This document shows, in pieces, positions 24,601 to 35,659 of a stretch of 64,000 nucleotides of DNA. Each line of letters begins with the position of its first letter. Position 1 is the stretch's first letter. The notes beneath the pieces were generated by a model. It was not told the DNA's origin. It was given only the letters and a program-made list of their open reading frames with translations, and searched no databases. A program made the translations under genes and the position numbers. The DNA comes from Drosophila persimilis (taxonomy: Eukaryota > Arthropoda > Insecta > Diptera > Drosophilidae), in contig NW_020825359.1 in assembly GCF_003286085.1 (NCBI RefSeq), forward strand, positions 719,501-783,500, written 5' to 3'.

Positions 24601-27600
24601 AGTCAGACCAGACCGTTGATGGTTGATTGATTGTTGGACTCCAACCCTTAGATTATCGGTGCGTTCCCGTTCCCCGGATGAGAATAGCCAGTGCTCCTTT
24701 GACTCGGCTCTGAATCACTCGCGCGAGGAGGAGGATCCGCAGCAGCAGCAACAGCAACTGAAGCAGACATTGAAGCTGATGGAGGAGGATGCGGACAAGT
24801 TGATTAGCTACAGTGAGTATTGGATCCCATCAATGATCCCTCGATCCATATCCACATTCTGCTCAACTCAAGTGGCGGCATCTCCTCCTCTCTCTCTCTC
24901 TCTCTCACTCTCTCCTGTCAACCTCCCAACAACCCCACCCCGCCCCTTAACCACATCCCACATATCCCACATACAGAAGCCGCCGGGTCCGCAAGCGCTG
25001 CTGCACAGGAAATGGTCATGGCCCAGGCACCATCCAATGCGCAGACACTGCTCCCAGGAACAGGAGTCCCAGGCCCAGGCCCAGGCGCAAGTGGAGCAGG
25101 TGCAGGTGCAGGAGGTGGAGGGGAAACTAACACGGAGCTGCGCACTGCGACGGCAGCCCTCACCAACAATCGTCATTCGAACGAATCGGGTACTGCCACC
25201 ATCTCTTTAGCTTTCTAGAGCCCCTACTACTGCTGCTTCTGCTGTCGCTTTCCTCTCTTCTGTATCTCTTAGAAATATACACACATATCTCGTAATCTGT
25301 ATCTGAATCTGTATCTGTCTGCATATTATTATTTATCCTACTTGTTGTCTTGTCTTGTTTATTAGAGATACTGCAACTGCAATGTTTTCTGTTCATTCGT
25401 TTGCTGTTTATGCTTTAATGACCTTCCAGAGCTATGCAATGCAATGCCATCCCATGACAAATCCTTCGATTTAATAGATACGTTATCTAATTCGTGAAAT
25501 TCGATGGTACTCTTCAATAGAGTCAAAGAATTATCAAATATCCAAATCACTTTATGACGAGTTTATCTCGATATCGGGATTTCGCAGCGTTCCTTTCGCT
25601 GCTTCCTATTTTGCTCAAACTGTTTTTTTACGCATTTGCTTTACCTTTTTCTTGACTTTTGCTGTTGCTGCTTAGTTTTTTTGCACTCAACTTCCTAACT
25701 CTATTCCCTCTCTCTTTCGTCCACTCTTCTGCGGCAGGTTTCGTGTCGATGAAGTCGTTCCGCACATCCACGCAGAGCGTCTCCAAGCGCTCCTCGGACT
25801 ACAGCGTGCAATCGTCGGCCAAATCGTCGAGTAGCAATTCGGAGATTGCGATCAGTATCAGCGAGTCAGCGTCGGCGACAGCGAGTGCGGCCAGCAGCGA
25901 GTACCAGCAGATCAGCCAGTCGGTCAGCCACAGCAGTCACCGGTCGCAGCAGCAGCAGCACATCTCCAGCAGCTGCAGCAGCAGCATGACCACCACCACC
26001 ATGAGCAGCTACAGCAGCAGCGATCAGCAGGAGCAGGCGGCCACAACGGAGGCTGCAGCACCCGCCCTGCCGCCCAAGCTGACAACACCGGTAGTGACGG
26101 CGACGGCGACGTCAACGTCAACGTCAACGGCAACGTCGACAACAACGCACCAGCGCACGCTGACGCGTCACGAATCGAGCGCCCTCGACGAGCTGGACTG
26201 GAGCCAGGGCGCAGCCAGCAGCAGCAGCAGCAGTGCCGCAGAGGTGGCAGAGCTGAGGCAACTGTCGCCGCACCATCACCACCAGCAACAGCTGCACCAG
26301 TGGCATTCGAAGCACCATAGCCTGATCGAGCCGCCGCGCAGTGCCCCCCACCATTTGGCTGGCAGTTGCAGCGCCTTCGATCAGAGGCATCTCGAGGAGC
26401 CGCCGCCGTTGCCCATAAAGAAGAAGCACAGTAAGTATCGATTGCCCAAATCGATTGCACACTCTCCATTTATTGTACCATTCGATTATTTATCAGTATT
26501 GTTTTCCTCTTCTTTTCCTTTTTCTTTGGTTCTGCATCTCTTTGTGTGTGTGTGTGTGTGTGTGTGGGTTTTTTGTGTGTGTGCATGAACTTTGGCTGAC
26601 CTGACCGCTGGGTAAATGCCGTCCCATAGGCTTTGCCGAGTGGTAAGAGTAATACCGTTATTGCTGTAACGTGTGTGTGTCTAACGGTTCATCGTCATCA
26701 GCATCATCCCGGGGGAGGGGCAGGGGGAAATTTCATTGAACTGCAACATTTTTAAAGTTTTTATTTTGCAATTTTTGTTTCGTTTCGTCTTTTTTCGTGG
26801 GTTTTTGTGGGTCATACACACACGCCCATACTCGTATATCGCCAAGAAAACAAAAATCATCGATATTTATATTACCATCAAAGCAGTTATCGATCGATAA
26901 CTCGAAATCGTATTGGAAATCGGATGAGATATCGATCATTTATAGAGCTCAGTTCATCGAAGCAATTATTGATTAGGTTTATTCAATTGGTAAATGATGA
27001 GATTGATATTAACGAAATTATCGATATTTAAATTATCATCAGAGTAATTATCGATCGATAACTAGCCAGACAGAAAATGAATCGTATTCAATTTGAATTC
27101 CACGAACAGAAATCCCTCAAATGGAGTATTGGAAACAACGCGCAAGAAATTATCGAAATGATATTGGCAATCGGATGAGATATCGATCATTTATCGAGCG
27201 GAGTGCATCGATAATTGGTAATTGATAAGATTGATATTATCCAAATTATCGATATTTAAATTCTCATCAAAGTAATTATCGATCAATAATTAATTTATTT
27301 CACAAAAAGAAGTCCCTCACTCGGATGAAATCGAACAAGAAATCGATCCGAACGATTATCGAACTGGTATCGAAAATCAGATTGAATATCGATCATGCCC
27401 CCAATCATACAAATCATACACCCACATCAAGGGCAACAAATCAAAACCGCATACAATAAACAACTATCAGTCATTCAGTCAATCAATCAATCAATCAGTC
27501 ACAGAACATGTATCAAAGAAAACAAAACAAACAAAAAAGGCCGTGGTTGAGAGTTGAGAGGTTTGCTTTTTGGTTTTCAAGACCCACCTTTATTTATAGC

Positions 27601-30600
27601 ACATTTAAACGTAAACCCGTTAGCGCTAACGTAGCCGCAAAACGAAAGGCAAACGATACGAAAATTTGCCAAATTGTTGTACGTAAGAGTCTAACCCATC
27701 TAAATTATCGTTCCAACCAACATCTAGTGTTTCAAAGTGTGGCATTCTCGGGTAAGTCTGTGTGTGCTATTAGAGGACCAAAACACAAAAAACCAAAACA
27801 AAAAACCCCAAAAAACAAATCGAGAAATGAACAAAAACAAAATCCAAACTAAAACAAAAAATCGCTTCGGCAGCCTCGATAGCTCGCGATGCTCTTTTCA
27901 TTGGTTCCAATGTTACTGTTGAAAGGATATGAAAACAAATGTGGAGATTTTCCGAATCAAGTGGCCCCAGCGACAGCCAAGATGAAGCATGTTACGCGCG
28001 GATCGAGCGTAGGACTAATGATCTAGGAAAATCGATAGCTAAACTGAAATAAAAGAGCTATGGATCCCTCAAAATTGCAAATACTAATACTCCTTACGGT
28101 CGTTGGATGCTGGTATTGGTATTTTCCCAACAGGAAGGAAATTAGTGGTCGATATAATGTTGTTTAGGTAGCCGTAGTCCAAGCTTAAGAATAACTTGAC
28201 CTAAAAAGTGAAAGGAACTCGCAAAGAGCATTTCGAGTTCGTTGCTGGCTTCTTGCTATTCGGCTGATTGTGATATTGTGATTGTGCTGCTGTTACTCAA
28301 CACTGATGCTTTTGCCCAACACTGCAACTGTTGATCAACACTGCTGCCACTGCTGCTGCCGCTGTGGATGATGATTTTGGTTTCAATTCCGTTTGTTTCG
28401 TATTGGTCCTGTTTCAGTTTCTGTTTCATTTTTGCTTTCGTTTCGTTTTGCCTAATCCTCTGTATCCCCCACCGTTTTGTGCTTCCTTCCAAATGTTCTG
28501 TGCTGCTGTGCTATGTGTTTCAATGGTTTTATTGTTTGTTGTGATGTTGCGATCCCTTGATGTTTTTAGATGTACATAGACACAGACACCCACCCCCTTT
28601 TAGATGTATTCGAATGTTCTCTCGTTTATGATCTTATAGACTTATAGAGCCCTTCGAAGGGAGATAGATTTCCTTGTGTATCTAGCGTCAGGGATCGATC
28701 GGCTTTGTTGGTTCGACTTTTGAGATGGTATTTTCCAGCACTGCTCAACACTAATTCCGTTTCCTTCCACCTACCATCCGTACCGCACACACAGTTCTGG
28801 CCTACATGGAGGTCTGCTCGGCCCCGACCCGCCCCATCGAGCAGCACCGACACACGATGCATGCGTACAACATCAGCCGGAATATCTCCCATAGCCAGAC
28901 AATGAAGTGAGTTAAGCATTTCCTTCCCCCACTGAGTGACTATGTCTTTACCGACTCTTTATTTCTTCATTCCTTTGCAGCATTATGCCGATGAGCAAGG
29001 AGCTGTCGCCCGAGCTGGAGACACCACCAGCCCTGCCGCCAAAGAACTACAAGCAGCGCAAGCCGACGCCCTCTTTGCAGCCGATAATTGTCACAACACC
29101 GCCGCCCAGTCCAAAGCCGACTCTGGGCGAGAATGGGTCGAGCGGAGGATGCGGTGGTGGCGGCAGCGGGCGGCCAGACAGTCGTATGGCCACTGTTTGT
29201 GAAGAGCATAACGATTCCCTGGTCCTCGACAACAATGAGAATGTGAATGTCAGTTCTGGCGACGGCGATGGAGAGGGCGAAGGCGAGGGTCAGACCTTCT
29301 ATTGCCACTCGCATCAGCTGCCGGATGAGCCGGTGGCAGCGCAAACATTAGCGGACACTGATCAGCAGCAGCAGCAGCCCATTAGCACGCCCAAGCTGAT
29401 CGATGAAGACCAAGAGTCGAGAGTCGCCCCAGAGTACGAGGCTGAGAAGCAGCAGGAACAGCAGCGGCATCAACGCCAGTCTGATGGTAGCGACAGACAG
29501 CAGCAGCAGGACGCTGGCGAGGTGGAGACGCTGATCAATATGCTGGAGGAGGTTAATATAACGCGCTATCTAATACTCAAAAAGAAGGAGGAGGACGGGC
29601 CAGAGGTCAAGGGCGGCTACATTGACGCGCTCATTGTGCACGCGAGCCGTGTCCAGAAGGTCGCCGACAATGGTAGGCATCCACATCCACAGCAAGCCAA
29701 GCGGAAGCATGTCAAGCACCCTCGTAACCATCGAACTCCCCCCCACTCATCTTGTGTCTGTCATTCTGTCTCTGTCCATTCCACACGTGCAGCATTCAGC
29801 GAGGCGTTCATCACCACCTTCCGCACCTTCATCCAGCCAATCGATGTGATCGAGAAGCTCACCCATCGCTACACATACTTCTTCTGCCAGGTGCAGGATA
29901 ACAAGCAGAAGGCCGCCAAGGAGACCTTCTCGCTGCTGGTGCGGGTTGTCAATGATTTAACGTGAGTATCGGAGTGCCACAGTGGCGCAGTGCCGCAATT
30001 TGCGTCTGGTGTTCACCAACAATCCATTGCAGATCTACGGACCTCACCAGCCAACTGCTTAGTCTGCTGGTTGAGTTTGTCTACCAGCTGGTCTGCTCCG
30101 GACAGCTATATCTGGCCAAGTTGCTGCGCAACAAGTTCGTGGAGAAGGTGACGCTCTACAAGGAGCCGAAGGTATATGGCTTTGTCAGCGAACTGGAGCT
30201 GGGCGGAACGATTACCAGCAGCGGAGCCGCTGGCGGCGGCGGTGGTGGTGGTGTTGGCGGTCTGTCCGGGAATAGCAGCAGCAGCATGAGCAGTGGCAGC
30301 AGCAATCAACCCAGTTTGCTGGACCTCAAGTCTTTGGACATTGCCGAACAGATGACGCTGCTGGATGCGGAGCTGTTCCAGAAGATCGAGATACCCGAAG
30401 TATTACTATTTGCCAAAGATCAGTGCGAGGAGAAGTCGCCCAATCTCAACAAGTTCACCGAGCACTTTAACAAGATGTCCTACTGGGCACGCTCCAAGAT
30501 CCTGCGACTGCACGACGCCAAGGAGCGGGAGAAGCATGTGAATAAGTTCATTAAAATCATGAAGCATCTGCGTAAGATGAATAACTATAATTCGTATCTG

Positions 30601-31219
30601 GCGCTGCTCTCGGCCCTCGATTCGGGCCCCATTCGAAGGTAAATCAATCGTTTATCCATCATTTACGAGTATAACCGAATTTATGTGGCAGGTTGGAGTG
30701 GCAGAAGAGCATCACCGAGGAGGTGCGATCCTTTTGTGCCCTCATCGATTCCAGTTCCAGTTTTCGGGCCTACCGCCAGGCCCTGGCCGAAACCAATCCG
30801 CCCTGCATACCCTATATGTGAGTCCCCCTAATCTTTCTGCTTTCCAGCAGCAAATGTGCTCATGTTTGTGTTTCTTTTTAGCGGTCTGGTCCTGCAGGAT
30901 CTGACGTTTGTGCATGTGGGCAACCAGGACTATCTGTCCAAGGGCGTCATCAACTTCTCCAAACGCTGGCAGCAGTACAACATCATTGTGAACATGAAGC
31001 GTTTCAAGAAGTGGTAAGTGGCCGCTTCCAAGCACCAAACCCCATATCTAGCTAACTTTTCTCCCCTTGTCCTTGGTCCCTCGCAGTGCTTATCCGTTTC
31101 GACGCAACGAACGGGTCATACGGTTCTTTGAAAACTTCAAGGACTTTATGGGCGAGGAGGAGATGTGGCAGATATCGGAGAAGATCAAGCCACGCGGACG
31201 TCGGCCCCAAAACTACTAA
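7927..31219 (+). CDS. C3G: C3G, Rap1 guanine-nucleotide exchange factor (RapGEF1), multiple first exons
   Basis: The common body has exons 22672-23235, 23296-23489, 24001-24587, 24652-24812, 24977-25189, 25738-26430, 28795-28906, 28981-29672, 29793-29961, 30033-30638, 30692-30817, 30882-31013 and 31087-31219 (stop TAA 31217). With first exon 21898-22222 the protein is 1,568 aa, and all splice phases close. Order along the protein: a conserved N-terminal helical region (about 130-360); a long S/Q/A-rich tail with Crk-SH3-type proline motifs (PPLPPKRR near 500, PALPPK near 790, PPPLPIKKK near 903, PALPPKNYK near 966); an N-terminal Ras-exchanger (REM) domain at about 1165-1280; a Gly/Ser-rich insert; then the CDC25/RasGEF catalytic domain at about 1332-1555. 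The catalytic part contains the landmarks LLDLKSLDIAEQMTLLD, NKMSYWARSKIL and IPYIGLVLQDLTFVHVGN. Family role: recruited by Crk adaptors to activate Rap1 at the membrane, affecting adhesion and muscle development in flies. Confidence 0.95.
10182..10189 (+). promoter_or_regulatory. DRE (TATCGATA) upstream of C3G first exon B
   Basis: A perfect palindromic TATCGATA, the DREF/BEAF recognition core and Ohler motif 2, lies about 190 bp upstream of the ATG of candidate exon B. It follows a (GT)n tract at about 10125-10167. Promoter function is inferred. Confidence 0.3.
10376..10541 (+). other. C3G: C3G candidate alternative first coding exon B
   Basis: The open frame from ATG 10376 encodes MRVLNTELRLRFKNRRPRP and then an acidic, Pro/Thr/Gly-rich stretch. 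Possible donors are GTATGA at 10542 or GTATGT at 10548. Both leave phase 1, matching the common exon at 22672. The basic, codon-structured sequence looks protein-coding. Linkage to C3G rests on strand, phase and position only. Confidence 0.5.
10797..11101. repeat. Short inverted-repeat hairpin element (MITE-like)
   Basis: The left arm at about 10799-10845 (ACACGAACCAAACCGACTTT...) is matched by the reverse complement of about 11055-11098. Arms are about 45 bp with a few mismatches and small indels, separated by about 210 bp of AT-rich loop including a poly-T run (10939-10955). It looks like a miniature inverted-repeat element inside the C3G intron. No terminal motif identifies the family. Confidence 0.55.
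11102..18286 (+). other. C3G first-intron DNA, no gene seen
   Basis: Intronic for the upstream isoforms. I see microsatellites: (CAGG)n 12053-12079, (CT)n 15047-15075, (GT)n 16817-16843 and (CGT)n 17960-18007. There is also an imperfect duplication at 13310-13530. An A-rich stretch, 15590-15945, ends in CTCGT/GTGAGTAAT and could be a noncoding 5' UTR exon of C3G. Open frames on both strands are low-complexity and unconvincing. Confidence 0.5.
18287..18884 (+). mobile_element. DINE-1-like Helentron remnant, copy 1
   Basis: It starts TATACCCGATACTC with an adjacent mirrored GAGTATTGGGGTAT hairpin and contains the family core GACCCCATAAAGTATATATATTC..ATCAGCATCA..GAGTCGATTGAGCC and a GTCTGTCC tract. 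Near its 3' end are AGTATCGGGTATA (inverse of the start) and a GTTGCGG..CCGCAGCAAC hairpin. This is the organisation of DINE-1/INE-1 nonautonomous Helentrons. The copy is internally deleted relative to the 1.13 kb copy at 61909. Confidence 0.85.
18885..21897 (+). other. C3G intron and 5' flank of exon C
   Basis: No convincing gene. It contains an AT-rich tract (20375-20480), a small minus-strand open frame described separately (20553-20669), a CT-rich/GA region (21205-21260) and a (GA)n microsatellite (21629-21660). The stretch 21780-21897 has repeated CAGTGTTG-type motifs just before exon C and probably forms the promoter or 5' UTR of the long isoform. Confidence 0.4.
20553..20669 (-). other. 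Orphan 38-codon open frame, possible exon relic
   Basis: Minus-strand reading MMDVDVEDLPPAERLEFYNQ, then HWQGPAMDPGMSSAAKEF and a stop. It sits in an island of higher GC (about 20565-20720) within AT-rich intron. The composition looks like real protein rather than simple repeat. I do not recognise it. It could be an exon fragment of a nested gene, a retrocopy remnant or chance. Confidence 0.3.
21898..22222 (+). other. C3G: C3G long-isoform first coding exon C
   Basis: ATG at 21898 opens MPQFDESFLSDCALADRW, followed by a His/Asp/Asn-rich stretch and MPRLAASLSMPVMPMSQDS. The exon ends at GGCGAAC/GTAAGTGA in phase 1 and joins the acceptor at 22672. It gives the longest protein and the closest upstream exon, so it is the best-supported first exon. 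Confidence 0.75.
26431..28794 (+). other. C3G intron with CGATA-rich tandem repeats
   Basis: The 2.4 kb intron contains a (GT)n tract (26544-26580), a diverged tandem array (26850-27390) rich in ATCGAT and CGATA, and an open segment 27508-27752. That segment ends in TCTCGG/GTAAGTCTG and could be a cassette exon, but its frame does not fit the flanking phase 1 junction from the obvious acceptor at 27599. Confidence 0.5.
26855..27390. repeat. Degenerate tandem repeat with clustered CGATA/TATCGAT sites
   Basis: Three copies of a unit centred on TTATCGATATTTAAATTATCATC..TAATTATCGATCGATAA, at about 26855-26900, 27015-27062 and 27243-27288, are spaced 161 and 228 bp apart. Linking segments are also shared (ATCGGATGAGATATCGATCATTTAT at about 26919 and 27171). 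There are more than ten ATCGAT/CGATA motifs. Confidence 0.7.
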
Positions 31220-31529
31220 AAACAAAAGAAAACAAAACAACAGGAAAGATGCAGTAGAATGCAGCAACTACAAAACACCAACTATATATATACGGAATAT
31301 ATATGTTATATTATATAAAAAACAAAATATACAAATACAAAATAATGCAATGGCCGTGGAGGAGCAGCAACAACAGGAGATGGGAGATCAGGCTGAGGAT
31401 GCGTATGCGGATGTGGATGTGTAGGAGAATGTGGACCTGGAGCAGAAGCAAAAGCAGAGGAATCAGCTGAAACTATTATGGATGGGTCTGAGCAATAATA
31501 ACGTTCGCTATTCGCTGTCTATATATACA

Positions 31530-31568
<39 letters not shown>

Positions 31569-34400
31569 ATATATATATACATATGATGATTACACATGTA
31601 ATCTATATACATATATATAAAGTAACCAGATCAGATCAGTTAAATATACATGTTAACTATATTATATATACAAAATAGCGGATACAGATAGAGAACTAAA
31701 TATCCAGAATATCGATAACTGTAGCTGAATTATATGAAGCTCTATGAAGAAACTCCCCACCAATCTTACATCTTAAATGAATCACCACGAACCAAGCAAC
31801 CAATCAACCAATCAACCACTCCACCACTCCCCCCTTCTCCCATGAGTTGCACCGAAGGAAAACACCAAAGCGATCCATCAATCAGCCAAAAACCGCAAAC
31901 ATCAAACAGACGAAACAGATCGGGCTTTCATTATTCTTTTGAGATATATCTGTTTACATAAGAGCAGCACACAACGAATTTTTTGGAAACCAAGAGAACG
32001 CGATTATATATAGACTATGACTACGATTACGAAACGATGCAATCCACAAGCAACAACACACCAAGAAAACAAGCTACAAAGAACAAAGCCAACTCAAGCA
32101 GATTTATGCAATACACTATGCATATGTATATCGCATGCAGCTATATATATATATATGTATAAAGTATATGCACTTAACTGTATCGGCACAGTCTGTGCAA
32201 AGCCAACCCAGGAAAGCTCAAAACTTCCATTTTTAAATGTGGTGTGTTGGAGCGGAACGGGTAACTAAAAGCTATAAAAGGGATATACATTTCGGGCTGG
32301 GGAAACGGAAACCCGCCCAGAGAGACAGAGACAGAGATATATATATATATATATACATATATACATATATGGAGTTATTAATCAAATCAATCAAAAATTC
32401 ATTTCGCAACTCAATTAACGAAACAACTTTTAAAGTTACCAAAAAATGAAAATGAAACAAAAACGGATTCCAAAAGTTTGAATTTGCTTTTAAATGTATG
32501 ACTTTAAAACAAAACAAAAAATATATATGTATACTTATATAAAAATCTATATGCATGCATAAAAAGAGAGATGGAGAGAGAGAGAAACCAACAGATAAAC
32601 AGAACAAGAGAGCAAGAGAGAGTGAGGAATGGATTGCGTTAAACAAAAAAGAGTTAAAACCTGTAGCTCCATATTAAGTGTAAATTACAGATAATCTAAG
32701 CAACCGTAATGTGCACATACGCAGACACACGCGTATCTTATCCCAATCCGTTCTATTTATCCGAAAGATCCATGGATAGAGGAGATTTATGTACACGTTC
32801 TATATGAATGGGAATGGGAATGAGGGATCTATCCTCTCATGCATTCGTTTCTCCTTCTGGCGCGATCCTATTTCTGTTTTATTGTGTACATACATATATA
32901 ATACAGTGGAAACCGTTTATTGGCCACCACTGTACCACTGTACGTTTCTTAGTCAACACACACACACCCACACACAGACACATACACGTAACCAATACGC
33001 ATTCTCCCCCTCACATTCACAAATATGTACAAAAAAAATGTAATGAAATTGACTTTGAATTCTTCATTAATTTATTAAGTTTCTGTTTGTTAATGATTGT
33101 GTATAAGGATGATCGATTGTGTCGGACGTATATACTCTATAGCAGTATATACATACATAAAATATATAAACACATATACTTTCCCATATACATAAACACA
33201 TACAAACACAACATACACACATACTACAGAACAACAGCACATAGGAAACAAGACTGTCTTTTAGGGTATACTTACATATACAGTAGTTGTATTTCATTTA
33301 TCTAATCGAGCTCTGCATATGTACTGCTCGAAGAAATTGTTATAACCGGATAACATGAACAGACACACACACACACACACACAGACGGACAGAAACAGAC
33401 ACGACACGAACACAAACCGAAGCCGATACCGGAAACCGAAAACCGATCCACCTGAGTGTACTAGATGGAGCTAGTGTGCGGATAACAGCGGATATGGTAA
33501 CGTAACGGTACGAAAATGATGATATGAAATTATTTGGTATATATATAATTATATTAATATATATACATACATATAAACACATACCATACATATATACACA
33601 TATGCACACATATGTATATGTATATCTGATATTTCTGATTTAGTCATTGCTTTGTATGTGCCTATTATCGATTTTTGATGTATGTATATTGTATTTTCAA
33701 CATCAGTTTTAAAGCTTAACATTTACATTTACACTTTTACGATATATTTATGTACTACGAGTATGTAATCTATGTAACAGCGAGCCCTAATCCGCCAGCT
33801 GCAAAAAGGATATTATTAAAAGAAAACCATAATTTATATATGATTAATAAGCTAATGAACCTAAGGATAACAAGTTTCTTCTTAATTATTTTTTTTATCT
33901 TTTTTTTTGTTCCTTCAATTAATTCATTTGTACATGTATATATTTATGTTATATTTAACTGACTAGTTCATATGATGCCGGATCACGTGTAATTGTTCTT
34001 TCGTTTTCGTTTCCCCCAAAAAGTAGAGAAAATTTTCAATTGTAAATGTATTTAACTAAAATGTTATGCGTGTATTCGTAAGAATAATGAAAATAGCTAC
34101 ACAATCAATGTATTTTTCCTTTAAACAAAAACGCCTTTTTATTGGTTGGGTAAAAGGTTTTGGGAAAAAGCAAAGAACATTTCAAATTTAAACCGATAAA
34201 GCCTAACCAGCATACGCATGTTGTGTTGCCCACACATCGATCTGGTTTCAATGAGATTCAAGATTTTCTACAACTCACAAACATAAAGACTAGATTGGAC
34301 TTGAATTCTGGCTGGCTCAGGATGACGCAGCGAAGACCCTGGGAACCCTGTTGAAAGTTATTTGAAAACCGATGATCTTAGCTCCCAATAAAGATTACGA
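31220..34400 (+). other. C3G 3' UTR and downstream AT-rich DNA
   Basis: No coding sequence. It has (TA)n tracts at 31527-31580 and 32337-32370 and several (CA)n tracts. An AATAAA at about 34387 is a candidate distal polyadenylation signal, which would give a 3' UTR of about 3.2 kb. The end of the transcript is not determinable by eye. Confidence 0.4.
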
Positions 34401-34479
34401 ACTGTTTTTTTCTTTCTAAGAGCATATTTCTTGATATATTTCCCCGAATAAGCGGCATGAGGCTTTAACTTTCACATTT

Positions 34480-35480
34480 CCGTGTCCCACACCGCTCTGG
34501 CGATTTTCCACTTTCAATCAGTTTTGAACCGGGCACCCTCCGGCGGCCTGGGTGTTGCCGAATCGATACTACATCCGCGATCGCGTGCATCGCGCCAGCA
34601 GCCGGTACATTATTTGTTTACCTCTACTTTTACGACGTACGTACTTTAAAGGCGCATACATTACCGACATGGTTTTTACTACTGCACCATTCTTTAGCTC
34701 ATCGGCTTAGACCTGCTAAGTTTTCCTTGTTTCCCCCCGTATCCATCTTTTCCATTGACCATGTTTCTTGGTTCTTCTTCTTGGCCGTGGACACCGATAC
34801 GCCCACCATCGTTTATCAGAGTCTTCACCCTCCTGGACTTCCGGCTAATATGAGCGAGTGTGAGCTCGATGATGGCTGTCCACTCCAGGCGCCTGACCGT
34901 CTGACATGGCGAACTCCCCGCCGGCTCCTCCTCTCGGGACATGATACCTGTCGCGCGAGGCTGTGGCCTTTGGCCTGGGCAACCTATGTGTTTGGCCACT
35001 GCCACGGTCCTCTTTCTTGCGTCCCACGCTGTTTTCTGTGCCTTTCCAGTCCGCTCGCCGTCGGTACCTCTTCCGCTAGTGATTCCATCGTAGCTCCTCA
35101 GGATGTGCTGCTGGCTGGACAGTGCTAGCCACTAGCTGACCTTCTGCGGGCCATAGCCATGATGCCACTGTGTCGCTGAGTCGACAATGTAGCGTCCTGT
35201 CCGTTGCACCAGGGACCAGTGATCGACGGCGGAATCGTTGGCTCACGCCCACGGGAAATAATTTCAGCAACTGTTTTTCATGCAAAGATTCGGGGAAACA
35301 TGAAACATGACTGGGATTTTATGAGTCCTTACCAAAGGATCAAGGATATTTTTCCAATTACAGGAATATTTGGAACAGGAAGATACGCTTTTTCTGGGCG
35401 CCTGCCACGAATACGTATTCTGTACGTTTTTGTAGAACTTCGCAGGGCGTTGTTCGATCATTTCAATTCAAACTATTAAG
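34480..35480. other. Unidentified GC-richer relic, probably decayed repeat or coding remnant
   Basis: GC content rises against AT-rich flanks. The minus strand carries two overlapping-frame open segments (35285-35076 and 35005-34694) that could be pieces of one frame broken by an indel. No known domain is recognisable. It directly precedes an inverted-repeat-family fragment, so I suspect mobile-element debris. Confidence 0.3.
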
Positions 35481-35489
35481 TTCTCAACG

Positions 35490-35655
35490 GACTTTTCAGA
35501 GCTCCTGGTTTTTGATCTTCTGTCGAATATTACCTGCTAAATAAACCATTTAGCCATGCCCACATAATGTTATACGATTGATAAATCAATTTTCTACTTG
35601 ACTGGCCTATTTTAAACACTTGCTTTTATTGGTTTTTTATATACCGTTGAAAATT
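35490..35655 (+). repeat. Fragment related to the 5058-7387 inverted-repeat arms
   Basis: It shares CCATGCCCACATAAT, ATACGATTGATAAATCAAT and CGAATATTACCTGCTA-type blocks, in order, with the reverse complement of 7085-7245. It is more like the right arm than the left arm. It lacks the terminal motif 1/6 part. Confidence 0.7.
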
Positions 35656-35659
35656 AAAT

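Noticed and set aside
33300-33610. Minus-strand Cys/Val/Tyr-rich open frame
   Set aside because: It reads (CA)n and (TA)n tracts in the C3G 3' region; low complexity only.
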